Positions 33,869 to 41,760 of a stretch of DNA of 64,000 bases are shown in pieces; position 1 is the stretch's first letter, and the number at the start of each line of letters is the position of its first letter. The stretch comes from Actinospica robiniae DSM 44927 (lineage in GTDB: Bacteria; Actinomycetota; Actinomycetes; Streptomycetales; Catenulisporaceae). A program made the translations under genes and the position numbers. The notes below the pieces were generated by a model. The model had not been told where the DNA came from. It was given only the letters and a program-made list of their open reading frames with translations, and ran no database searches. The DNA is taken from NCBI RefSeq assembly GCF_000504285.1, contig NZ_KI632511.1, positions 8,104,154 to 8,168,153 of the forward strand, in the 5' to 3' direction.

Positions 33869-35161
33869 ATGACCCTTCCCAGCACGGCGGCGCCCGGACG
33901 CCTGGCCCGCCGTACCCTGACCGCCGCCGCCCTGGCCGCCCTCGTCGGCGCCGCGGCCGGGTGCTCCAGCTCCTCGAGCTCCACCACCCCGCAGACCTCG
34001 GCGAACGCGCAGCAGACCATCGTCTTCGCCACCGACGGCCTCGGCGGGGAGGGCCAGGCCACCACGGCCGCCATCGCCGGATTCGAGAAACAGTACCCGA
34101 ACGTCAAGGTTCAGGTCTTCAATCTGGCCTCCTCGGCCACCGACCAGCTGACCCAGCTGCAGCAGCGCTTCCAGGCCGGCACCGGGCTCGACGTGGTCGA
34201 CGCCGACGTGACCTGGACCCCGCAGTTCGCCGCGGCGGGCTATGTGCAGGACCTGTCCGCCGACGGTTTCAACACCGGCGACTACTTCCCCGGCCAGCTC
34301 GCCTCTGCGCAGTACAACGGCAAGCTCTACGCCGTGCCGTGGATCATCAACGCGGAGGGCGTCTATTACCGCACCGACCTGGTCAAGTCGGCCCCCACCA
34401 CCCCCGCCGAGCTCGTCGCCGACGCGCAGGCCGCGGTCAAGGCGGACAAGAGCCTGAAGGAGGGCCTGGCCTGGGAGGGCGCGAAGTACGAGGGCTCGGT
34501 GTGCGCCCTGGTCGACTTCCTCGGCGGCTTCGGCGGCAAGCTGGACCTGTCCGACCTCAACACCCCGGCCAACCAGCAGGCCCTGCAGTTCATGTACGAC
34601 ACCATCCACAAGGACGGCATCACCCCGCAGGCGGCGACCGCCTGGCAGGAGTCGGACGTGCAGAGCGCCTGGGAGTCCGGCCAGACCGCGTTCGCGCTGA
34701 ACTGGCCCTACGAGTTCGCCAGCTCGCAGAAGATCGCCGCGCTGAAGTCCAACACCGCCTGGATCCCGTTCCCGAGCTCCGCCGGCAGCGCGGCCACCGC
34801 GCTCGGCGGGCACAACCTGATGGTCGCGGCGCACAGCGCGCACGCCGCCGCCGACCTGGAGTTCATCAAGTACATGACCAGTGCCCAGGTCGAGATCTCC
34901 CGGGCCGAGTCGGCCGGCGACCCGCCCTCGGCCAAGAGCGCCTACACCTCGGCCCTGTACGCCTCGGCGCCCTACTACCAGTCCGAGCAGGCCGTGTTCG
35001 CCGCCTCCACCGCCCGTCCGAGCTCCCCGGTCTACCAGCAGATCTCCGAGGTGCTCCAGACCATGATTTCCACCGTGCTGGCCGGACAGGCCTCGCCCAG
35101 CTCCGCCCTGTCCTCCGCGCAGACGCAGATCCAGCAGATCCCGGGCTACTCAGCGTCCTGA
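33869..35161 (+). CDS. extracellular sugar-binding lipoprotein of ABC transporter
   Basis: A 430-residue solute-binding lipoprotein. The twin-Arg/hydrophobic signal ends in the lipobox AAAGC with Cys32. The mature part has the family 1 sugar-binding fold: VFATDGLGGEGQ, FEKQYPNVKVQ, FQAGTGLDVVDADVTWTPQFAAAGYVQDL and the hinge region NGKLYAVPWIINAEGVYYRTDL. Sequence style is closest to trehalose/maltose-binding proteins. Start ATG at 33869 with GAGGTG upstream. The two permease genes follow; a hairpin after this gene probably reduces their expression relative to it. Confidence 0.9.
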   Translation: MTLPSTAAPGRLARRTLTAAALAALVGAAAGCSSSSSSTTPQTSANAQQTIVFATDGLGGEGQATTAAIAGFEKQYPNVKVQVFNLASSATDQLTQLQQRFQAGTGLDVVDADVTWTPQFAAAGYVQDLSADGFNTGDYFPGQLASAQYNGKLYAVPWIINAEGVYYRTDLVKSAPTTPAELVADAQAAVKADKSLKEGLAWEGAKYEGSVCALVDFLGGFGGKLDLSDLNTPANQQALQFMYDTIHKDGITPQAATAWQESDVQSAWESGQTAFALNWPYEFASSQKIAALKSNTAWIPFPSSAGSAATALGGHNLMVAAHSAHAAADLEFIKYMTSAQVEISRAESAGDPPSAKSAYTSALYASAPYYQSEQAVFAASTARPSSPVYQQISEVLQTMISTVLAGQASPSSALSSAQTQIQQIPGYSAS

Positions 35162-35171
35162 CCGCACCGGC

Positions 35172-35206
35172 CGGGCCCGCCGCCCGCCCGTGCGGCGGCG
35201 GGCCCG
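35172..35206 (+). terminator. intra-operon hairpin between binding-protein and permease genes
   Basis: CGGGCCCGCCGC (35172-35183) pairs with GCGGCGGGCCCG (35195-35206), 12 bp without mismatch. Hairpins here commonly act as partial terminators or mRNA stabilisers. Confidence 0.65.
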
Positions 35207-35250
35207 ACCGCCCCCGTTCTTCTCTCTAGGCGAGGACTTCCCCCACCGAC

Positions 35251-36201
35251 ATGGCTGCCACCGACCAGGCCCGCCCGGCGCCGGGCCGCCCCGAATCCCT
35301 CCCCAAACCCCGCCGCGGCACGCTGCTGGCGCAGGACCGCAGGCTCGGCTTCTGGCTGGTCGTGCCCGCGATCGTGCTGCTGCTGGCCATCACCGCGTAT
35401 CCGCTGGTCTACAACGTCTGGAACTCCTTCCACTACGCCGTCCCGGAGATCCCGTTCATCAACGGCAAGCTCGCGGGCCTGGCCAACTTCCGCCGCATGT
35501 TCGCGGTGGGCAGCACCTTCGAGCCCGCGCTGCTGCACACGGTCGTGTTCACGCTCGTCTCGGTCGCCATCGAGGTGGCCATCGCGCTCGTGCTCGCGCT
35601 CGCCCTGAACAAGCCCTTCCGCGGACGCGGTCTGGTGCGCGCGGCCGTGTTCATCCCGTGGGCGGTGCCGACGGTGGTGTCCGCGGAGGCGTGGAAGGAG
35701 ATGTTCGACCCGCGCCAGGGCTTCGTCGACTACGCGCTGCACCTGCTGCACCTGCCCGGCTCCGGCACCACCTGGCTCGCCAACACCGACACCTCCTGGG
35801 TGGCGCTGTTCGTGGCCGACGCGTGGAAGAACACCCCGTTCGTGGCCATCATCCTGATCGGCGGGCTGCAGGTGATCCCGAACGAGATCTACGAGGCGGC
35901 CAAGATCGACGGCGCGTCGGCCTGGCGCCAGTTCCGCCGGCTGACCCTGCCGCTGCTCAAGCCCGCGCTGATGGTCGCGCTGATCTTCCGCACGCTCTCG
36001 GCGTTCCTGGTCTTCGACGTCGTCTACATCATGTCCAACGGGGGTCCGGGCACGTCCACCGAGACCCTGGCCTACCTCGACTTCAACGCCTTCCACGTGG
36101 ACTACGACTACGGCTACGGCGGGGCGATCTCGCTGGTGCTGATCGTGCTGTGCCTGGCCATCGCCGCCGCGTACACGCGGCTGTTCCGGGAGAAGGGCTG
36201 A
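35251..36201 (+). CDS. sugar ABC transporter permease (MalF-like)
   Basis: A 316-residue inner-membrane permease with six membrane segments. The EAA loop that contacts the ATPase reads EIYEAAKIDGASAWRQFRRLTLPLLKP (about residues 211-237). The N-terminus has a short charged region before LGFWLVVPAIVLLLAITAYP, as in MalF/LacF-type subunits. It starts 89 bp after the binding-protein gene and ends 5 bp before the second permease. Confidence 0.92.
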   Translation: MAATDQARPAPGRPESLPKPRRGTLLAQDRRLGFWLVVPAIVLLLAITAYPLVYNVWNSFHYAVPEIPFINGKLAGLANFRRMFAVGSTFEPALLHTVVFTLVSVAIEVAIALVLALALNKPFRGRGLVRAAVFIPWAVPTVVSAEAWKEMFDPRQGFVDYALHLLHLPGSGTTWLANTDTSWVALFVADAWKNTPFVAIILIGGLQVIPNEIYEAAKIDGASAWRQFRRLTLPLLKPALMVALIFRTLSAFLVFDVVYIMSNGGPGTSTETLAYLDFNAFHVDYDYGYGGAISLVLIVLCLAIAAAYTRLFREKG

Positions 36202-36206
36202 GCTGT

Positions 36207-37097
36207 ATGAGTACCCTGACGGTCACCCGGGACGGCCGGCCGACCCAGTTCGCCGCGCCGCCGCGCCGCCGCCTGCCCACGTTCGCCGCGCTCGGCCGCA
36301 GCGTGCTGATCCTGGTGTTCGTGCTGATCTCGCTCTTCCCGTTCTACTGGATGGTGATCACCTCCTTCAAGACCACCGCCGACCTCAATCAGGGCACGCA
36401 CAGCCTGCTGCCGACCTCGTTCAGCCTCTCGGCCTACCGCAACGACTTCGCGCAGTACGACTATTGGCGCAATGTCCTCAACAGCGCGGTCGTGGCCCTG
36501 AGCACCACCGCGATCACCGTCGTGGTCGGCTCGGCGGCCGGCTACGCCCTGGCCCGCACCCGGCTGCGCGGCAAGCCGGCGCTGCTCGGCTTCATCCTGG
36601 TGGCCGGCTTCTTCCCGATCATGGCGATGGTCGGGCCGCTGTTCCTCACCTTCAGCCACGCCCACTGGGTCGACAGCCCGCTGACGCTGATCGCCAGCTA
36701 CCTGGTCTACACCCTGCCGATCGCGATCTGGTTCCTGGCCAACTTCTTCTCCCAGATCCCGGTGGAGATCGAGGAGGCCGCCGTGGTCGACGGCCTGACC
36801 CGGCTGCGCGCGCTGTTCCGGGTCGTGGTGCCGGTGGCCATGCCGGGCGTGCTGACCGCGGCGATCCTCTCGTTCATCCTGGCGTGGAACGACTTCACCT
36901 TCGCGCTCAGCTTCACCCAGACCCCCAGCCACTACACCGCCCCGCTGGCCATCAGCAATCTGGGACACAGCCAGTTCCAGGTGTTCCCCAACATGATCGA
37001 CGCGGCCGTGGTGGTGGTCACCATCCCGATCGCGCTGCTGGTGCTGGCCGCGCAGCGCCGGATCGTCTCCGGCTTCACCTCCGGGTCGACGAAGTAG
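36207..37097 (+). CDS. sugar ABC transporter permease (MalG-like)
   Basis: A 296-residue permease with six membrane segments and the EAA loop EIEEAAVVDGLTRLRALFRVVVPVAMPG. The first segment SVLILVFVLISLFPFYWMVITSFK and the end ALLVLAAQRRIVSGFTSGSTK are typical of MalG/AraQ-type subunits. No ATPase gene completes the operon; actinomycetes often share one ATPase such as MsiK among sugar importers. A bidirectional hairpin follows. Confidence 0.92.
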   Translation: MSTLTVTRDGRPTQFAAPPRRRLPTFAALGRSVLILVFVLISLFPFYWMVITSFKTTADLNQGTHSLLPTSFSLSAYRNDFAQYDYWRNVLNSAVVALSTTAITVVVGSAAGYALARTRLRGKPALLGFILVAGFFPIMAMVGPLFLTFSHAHWVDSPLTLIASYLVYTLPIAIWFLANFFSQIPVEIEEAAVVDGLTRLRALFRVVVPVAMPGVLTAAILSFILAWNDFTFALSFTQTPSHYTAPLAISNLGHSQFQVFPNMIDAAVVVVTIPIALLVLAAQRRIVSGFTSGSTK

Positions 37098-37113
37098 GCC
37101 GGCCCGCTCAGAC

Positions 37114-37168
37114 GTGCGGCCGCCGGGCCCGGGTTGTGGGGGACGAGACCCGAGCTCGGCGGCCGCAC
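37114..37168. terminator. bidirectional hairpin between malG-like gene and treS
   Basis: GTGCGGCCGCCG (37114-37125) and CGGCGGCCGCAC (37157-37168) pair exactly; the interior can extend with GGGCCCGGGT/ACCCGAGCT. Confidence 0.65.
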
Positions 37169-37193
37169 CTTGGCCGCGCCCGGCCGGCAACGG

Positions 37194-38972
37194 TCACAGA
37201 CCGGCGATGAGCTGCTCTTCCTCGCGCTCGTCCAGCCGGAACCAGAAGAAGCCGTGCCCCGACATGGTCAGCGGGTACGGCACGTCCCCGATCTTGCGGA
37301 AGGTCACGCCGCCGAGCAGCTCCACCGGCTCGCTGGCCCGGAACCGGCTCAGGTCCAGCTCGGTGGGCTGGGGGAGCCGGGACAGGTTCATCGCGCACAG
37401 CACCACCGAGTCCTTGCCGTCCGGCGCCTTCTCGGCCGGCAGCTCCCGGACGAACGCGAGGATCGCCGGGTTCGTGGAGTCGACCTCGGTGTAGCCGCCG
37501 AGGCCGAAGGCCGGGTTCTCCTTGCGCAGCTCGATCATCCGTTTGGTCCAATGCAGGAGCGAAGAGGTGTCCTTCGTTTGCGACTCCACGTTCGTCCGCT
37601 GGTACCCGTAGACCGGGTCCATGATCACCGGCAGGTAGAGCCGGCCCGGGTCGCACTGGGAGAAGCCCGTGTTGCGGTCCGGGGTCCACTGCATCGGCGT
37701 GCGCACCCCGTCGCGGTCGCCGAGCCAGATGTTGTCGCCCATCCCGATCTCGTCGCCGTAGTAGAGCACCGGCGAGCCGGGCAGCGAGAACAGCAGGGCG
37801 CTGAAGAGCTCCATCTGCCGGCGGTCGTTCTCCAGCAGCGGCGCGAGCCGGCGCCGGATGCCGACGTTCGCCTTCATCCGCGGGTCCTTGGCGTACTCGG
37901 TGTACATGTAGTCGCGCTCCTCGTCGGTGACCATCTCCAGGGTCAGCTCGTCGTGGTTGCGCAGGAAGATGCCCCACTGGGCGTGCTCCGGGATCTCCGG
38001 GGTCTGCGCCAGGATCTCCGAGATCGGCACCGCCGAACCCTTGCGCACGGCCATGAAGATGCGCGGCATGACCGGGAAGTGGAAGGCCATGTGGCACTCG
38101 TCGCCGCCGGTGGCCGGGTCGCCGAAGTAGTCCACCGCGTCGGCGGGCCACTGGTTGGCCTCGGCCAGCAGCACCCGGTCCGGGTAGAACTTGTCCACCA
38201 TGGCGCGCACCTCCTTGAGGAACGCATGGCTCTGCGGCAGGTTCTCCCCGTTCGTGCCCTCCTCGTGGTAGAGGTAGGGCACGGCGTCCAGCCGGAACCC
38301 GTCGATGCCGAGGTCGAGCCAGAACCGCAGCGCCGCCATCATCTTCTTGCGGACCTTGGGGTTGTAGTAGTTCAGGTCCGGCTGGTGCGAGAAGAACCGG
38401 TGCCAGTAGTACTGCTTGCGCACCTGGTCGAAACTCCAGTTCGAGATCTCCGTGTCGGAGAAGATGATCCGCGCCTCGGGCATCCCGGCGTCGTCGTCGG
38501 CCCACACGTAGAAGTCGCCGTAAGGCCCCTGCGGGTCCTCGCGGGAGGCCAGGAACCACGGGTGCTGATCGCTCGTGTGGTTCATCACCACGTCGATGAT
38601 CACCCGGATGCCACGCTCGTGCGCCGCCTCCACGAACTGCACGAAATCACCGAGGTCGCCGAACTCGGCCAGGATCCCGGTGTAGTCCAGTACGTCGTAG
38701 CCGCCGTCGCGCAGCGGCGACTTGAAGAACGGCGGCAGCCAGATGCAGTCGATCCCGAGCCAGTGCAGATAGTCCAGCCGGGACGTCAGCCCCCTGAAGT
38801 CTCCGATCCCGTCCGCGTTCTCGTCCGCGAACGAGCGCACGAACACCTCGTAGAACACGGCCCGCTTGAACCAGTACGGATCCCGTTCGCCCGTGGGCAC
38901 ATCGAGCGGGGAGTCGGCGACCGGTTCGGTGGGCATCGCCTCCTGGGCGTGGGAAGTGGTGATATCAGACAT
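37194..38972 (-). CDS. treS: trehalose synthase (maltose alpha-D-glucosyltransferase), GH13
   Basis: A 592-residue GH13 enzyme that interconverts maltose and trehalose. All catalytic positions are visible: nucleophile Asp229 in GFRLDAVPYL, acid/base Glu271 in LLAEANQWP, and transition-state Asp341 in FLRNHDELTLE; conserved DVVMNHTSDQHPWF is region I. The length is close to that of TreS without a fused maltokinase. It lies convergently downstream of a sugar ABC operon and behind a ROK regulator, so imported maltose/trehalose is its likely substrate. ATG at 38972; no maltokinase (pep2) or glgE is in the window. Confidence 0.93.
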   Translation of the reverse strand: MSDITTSHAQEAMPTEPVADSPLDVPTGERDPYWFKRAVFYEVFVRSFADENADGIGDFRGLTSRLDYLHWLGIDCIWLPPFFKSPLRDGGYDVLDYTGILAEFGDLGDFVQFVEAAHERGIRVIIDVVMNHTSDQHPWFLASREDPQGPYGDFYVWADDDAGMPEARIIFSDTEISNWSFDQVRKQYYWHRFFSHQPDLNYYNPKVRKKMMAALRFWLDLGIDGFRLDAVPYLYHEEGTNGENLPQSHAFLKEVRAMVDKFYPDRVLLAEANQWPADAVDYFGDPATGGDECHMAFHFPVMPRIFMAVRKGSAVPISEILAQTPEIPEHAQWGIFLRNHDELTLEMVTDEERDYMYTEYAKDPRMKANVGIRRRLAPLLENDRRQMELFSALLFSLPGSPVLYYGDEIGMGDNIWLGDRDGVRTPMQWTPDRNTGFSQCDPGRLYLPVIMDPVYGYQRTNVESQTKDTSSLLHWTKRMIELRKENPAFGLGGYTEVDSTNPAILAFVRELPAEKAPDGKDSVVLCAMNLSRLPQPTELDLSRFRASEPVELLGGVTFRKIGDVPYPLTMSGHGFFWFRLDEREEEQLIAGL

Positions 38973-39156
38973 CTCAGGGCTCTCTCAGTTTCGCTCGGTC
39001 AAGCTCGGACTGGTCAAGCGCGCCCCCCATCGCGCATCCGGGAGGACTCAGATGGTGATGTACACGGTAAGCGTCGCTCGGACAGGCCGCGACCGCAGCG
39101 CGACGCGCCCGAGCCACTACTCCGCCCGGCTCGTCCATGCTTCCGTGGCCCGTCGC

Positions 39157-39171
39157 GCTCGCTTTGCGAGC
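39157..39171 (-). terminator. small hairpin after ROK regulator gene
   Basis: GCTCGC-TTT-GCGAGC, 18 bp past the regulator stop on the minus strand. It may limit read-through into treS, which would then need its own promoter in 38973-39150. Confidence 0.35.
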
Positions 39172-39188
39172 TCCATTCAACGCACCGC

Positions 39189-40382
39189 TCAGACAACTGT
39201 CGGCATCGGTGTCTGCCCGGCCTGCCCGAGCACCAGCGCGACCGCGCCGAGCGCGCAGGCCTGGTCGCCCAGCGCGGCCGGGAGTATGCGCAGGCTGGTG
39301 CCGGCCGGCGGCAGGCCGGCCGCCTGGGCCGACTCCCGCAGGGGGCCGAGCAGCAGTTCGCCCGCCTGGGCCAGCGCTCCGCCGATCACCACCGCGGCCG
39401 GATTGAGCACGGTACTGAGCATGCCCACGGCCCGGCCCGCGGTCTTCCCGGCCTCGCTCAGTGCCCTGATGCAGCCGCGATCGCCCTGCCAGGCCTTGGT
39501 GATCACGTCCCGCAAGGTGATCCGGTCGCCGTATCCGGGCTCCAGGGCGCGCATCAGCTGCGGCAGCCCCACATAAGACTCCAGACAGCCCCGGTTCCCG
39601 CACCGGCACAGCGGTCCGTTGGCGTCCATCACCAGGTGCCCGATCTCGCCGGCGCCGCCGGCCGCGCCCCGGGTGAGCCGGCCGTTGCTGATGAACGCCG
39701 CGCCCACGGTGCTGTGCAGCTTTATGTACACGAGCTCGTCGAAACCCGTGCCCGCGCCCCACTGCCGCTCCGCCAGCGCCCCGAGGTTCGCGTCGTTGTC
39801 CGCGAGCACGGGCAGTTCGAGCCGGCGGCTGAGTTCGGCCGCCACCGGGATCCCGGACCACCGCGAGGGCAGCCCGGAGTTGGGCAGCGCGGTGTGCGGG
39901 TTGTACGCCCCGGGCAGGCTCACGCCCACGCCGAGGATGCGCGCGGGATCGGTGCCGGCGTCGCGCACGGCCGAACGCACCAGCTCCGCGGCCGTGTCAA
40001 GGCCCAGCGACGCGTCGTAGTCCGCCGGCAGCGGCGCGGAACGGGCGATCTGCACCGCGTGCGTCACGTCCGCGATCACCACGTGCACGTGCCGGTAGCC
40101 GAAGTCCACCCCGATCGCCTCGCCGCCCGCCGGATTGAGCATCACCGCCGTGCCCGGGCGCCCGGCCCGGCCGCCGGCCGGCGTCAGCGCCTCCGGCCGC
40201 TCGAGCACCGTCCCGTCCGCCACCAGAGCGGCGACCAGGGTGGAGACGGTCGAGGGCGACAGGCCCACCGCGCGCGCTATCTCCGCCCGGCTGAGCGTGC
40301 CGCGCTCCCGCAGCAGCCGGACCACCGCCTGGCGGCTGCGCTGATTGCGGCCCTCGGTCCTGGCAGGATGCTGCTGCGTCAT
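39189..40382 (-). CDS. ROK-family transcriptional regulator (XylR/NagC-like)
   Basis: A protein of about 397 residues with an N-terminal winged helix (RNQRSRQAVVRLLRERGTLSRAEIARAVGLSPSTVSTLVA) fused to a ROK sugar-kinase-like domain: GVDFGYRHVHV, the GAGEIGHL motif and the zinc motif CRCGNRGCLES. Such proteins repress sugar genes and are released by the sugar. Lying upstream of treS and near the ABC operon and the MalK-like gene, it is the natural candidate to regulate that module. ATG at 40382 is used; ATG 40418 would add 12 residues. Confidence 0.9.
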   Translation of the reverse strand: MTQQHPARTEGRNQRSRQAVVRLLRERGTLSRAEIARAVGLSPSTVSTLVAALVADGTVLERPEALTPAGGRAGRPGTAVMLNPAGGEAIGVDFGYRHVHVVIADVTHAVQIARSAPLPADYDASLGLDTAAELVRSAVRDAGTDPARILGVGVSLPGAYNPHTALPNSGLPSRWSGIPVAAELSRRLELPVLADNDANLGALAERQWGAGTGFDELVYIKLHSTVGAAFISNGRLTRGAAGGAGEIGHLVMDANGPLCRCGNRGCLESYVGLPQLMRALEPGYGDRITLRDVITKAWQGDRGCIRALSEAGKTAGRAVGMLSTVLNPAAVVIGGALAQAGELLLGPLRESAQAAGLPPAGTSLRILPAALGDQACALGAVALVLGQAGQTPMPTVV

Positions 40383-40494
40383 GGCACGAGGATCGGGCCT
40401 GTCCTCACGATTCGTCAAGTATTGAATTAATCTCAGCGAGAAAGTCCCGATCGTGCCTGCCCATTATTGCGAATACCACGAATTACCCGGCCTC

Positions 40495-40523
40495 TTGACG
40501 CTCTATTCGGGCGGGGATAGCTT
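40495..40523 (+). promoter_or_regulatory. predicted promoter for MalK-like gene
   Basis: TTGACG (40495-40500), 17-bp spacer, TAGCTT (40518-40523). The surrounding 40420-40500 stretch is AT-rich and shared with the divergent ROK gene. Confidence 0.5.
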
Positions 40524-40658
40524 CACCCGCGTACCGCGCGTACGCACCCGCCAGGCCCGCCCGGAGCGCCGCCCTGCCCCGGGCGGGCCGTGCGTGCCCG
40601 GCGGGTATCGTGGGGGAGCCGTAGCGGGAGGAGTCCGGGTGGGAGGAGCGCCGCAGCC

Positions 40659-41759
40659 GTGGCCGAGGTCGAATTCGTCGAGGTCACCCGGGTGCAGCGG
40701 GGCCTGTGGCGGCCCGTCCTCGACCGGATCGCGCTCACCGTGCCGGACGGCGGGCTGCTGGTGCTCACCGGCGCCTCCGGCAGCGGCAAATCCGCGCTGC
40801 TGCGCGCCCTGGCCGGCGCCGACCCGCTGACCGCGGGCCGGGTGCTGATCGGCGGCCGGGACGTGACCAAGGCCGCGCCGGACAAGCGCGGGGTGTCCAT
40901 GCTGGCTCAGGGCTTTGCGTTGTTCCCGCAGCTGAGCGTGCGGGAGAACATCGCCTTCCCGCTCACGATGCGCAAGACCTCGGCGAAGACGGTGGCCGCG
41001 AAGGTGGCCGAGATCGCCGAGCGCTGCGGCGTCGCCCGCCACCTCGCCGCCCGCCCGGACGCCCTCGACTTCGACCTGCGCCAGCGCGCCATGATGGCCC
41101 GGGCTCTGGTCAGCGAGCCGCTCGCGGTCTGCGTGGACGAGCCGCTGGCCGGCACCGGCGTCCCGATGATGATGCGCGAGCGCACCCCGATCGCCACCCT
41201 GCAGCGCGAGTTCGGCGTGACGATGCTCTACGCCACCTGCAGCTCCACCGACGCGCTGGCGATAGCGGACCGGATAGCCGTGCTGGACCGGGGCGTGCTG
41301 CAGCAGGTGGGCACGGCCGCAGAGGTCTTCGACCGTCCCGCCACGGCGGCCGTCGCAGGGTTCGTCGGCCAGCATCCGATGAACCTCGTCCCCGCCGCGT
41401 ACCGGGACGGCTACGCCCGGATCGGCGGCCTTGCGGTGAAGCTCGGCGACGCGCAGGCGCGCGCCCTGACCGGGGACGGGGTGCTCGTCGGCCTGCGTCC
41501 GGAGGATCTCGCCCTGGCTTGCGCCCCGCTGATCGCGCCGGACCAGGGCGCCCTGCGCGCCACCGCGGTCTTCGTGAAGGATTCCGGCCGGGAGTACGTG
41601 GTGCACGCCCGGACGCAGGGCCCTGACGGCCCGGTGGACCTGGTGCTCCGGCACGCCGGCGGCAACCCGCCCGGCCGCGGCGACGAGGTGCTGATCATCG
41701 CGAACCCGGCCGCCGCCCACCTCTTCGACGCGGGCACCGGCCGCCGGCTGCCGGACTGA
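40659..41759 (+). CDS. MalK-like ABC ATPase with degraded signature, D-loop and H-loop
   Basis: A 366-residue protein with the MalK plan: nucleotide-binding domain, then a C-terminal OB/TOBE regulatory domain (GVLVGLRPEDL). Walker A is intact (GASGSGKS, residues 38-45), a Q-loop glutamine is present (LAQGFALFP), and the Walker B end VDEP (Asp160, Glu161) is kept. The ABC signature, normally LSGGQ, reads LDFDL (136-140). The D-loop is AGTG instead of SNLD, and the H-loop histidine is replaced (YATCSS, Cys194). It should bind ATP but not form a normal hydrolysis site. GTG at 40659 follows GGGAGGA. It is the only ATPase-like gene near the ABC operon. Confidence 0.85.
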   Translation: MAEVEFVEVTRVQRGLWRPVLDRIALTVPDGGLLVLTGASGSGKSALLRALAGADPLTAGRVLIGGRDVTKAAPDKRGVSMLAQGFALFPQLSVRENIAFPLTMRKTSAKTVAAKVAEIAERCGVARHLAARPDALDFDLRQRAMMARALVSEPLAVCVDEPLAGTGVPMMMRERTPIATLQREFGVTMLYATCSSTDALAIADRIAVLDRGVLQQVGTAAEVFDRPATAAVAGFVGQHPMNLVPAAYRDGYARIGGLAVKLGDAQARALTGDGVLVGLRPEDLALACAPLIAPDQGALRATAVFVKDSGREYVVHARTQGPDGPVDLVLRHAGGNPPGRGDEVLIIANPAAAHLFDAGTGRRLPD

Positions 41760-41760
41760 T

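Noticed and set aside
37134-40430. A 1098-codon plus-strand open frame antisense to treS and the ROK regulator
   Set aside because: It is the frame opposite GC-rich third codon positions of two certain genes; its product is Arg/His/Val/Gln-rich with no domain, as expected for a shadow.
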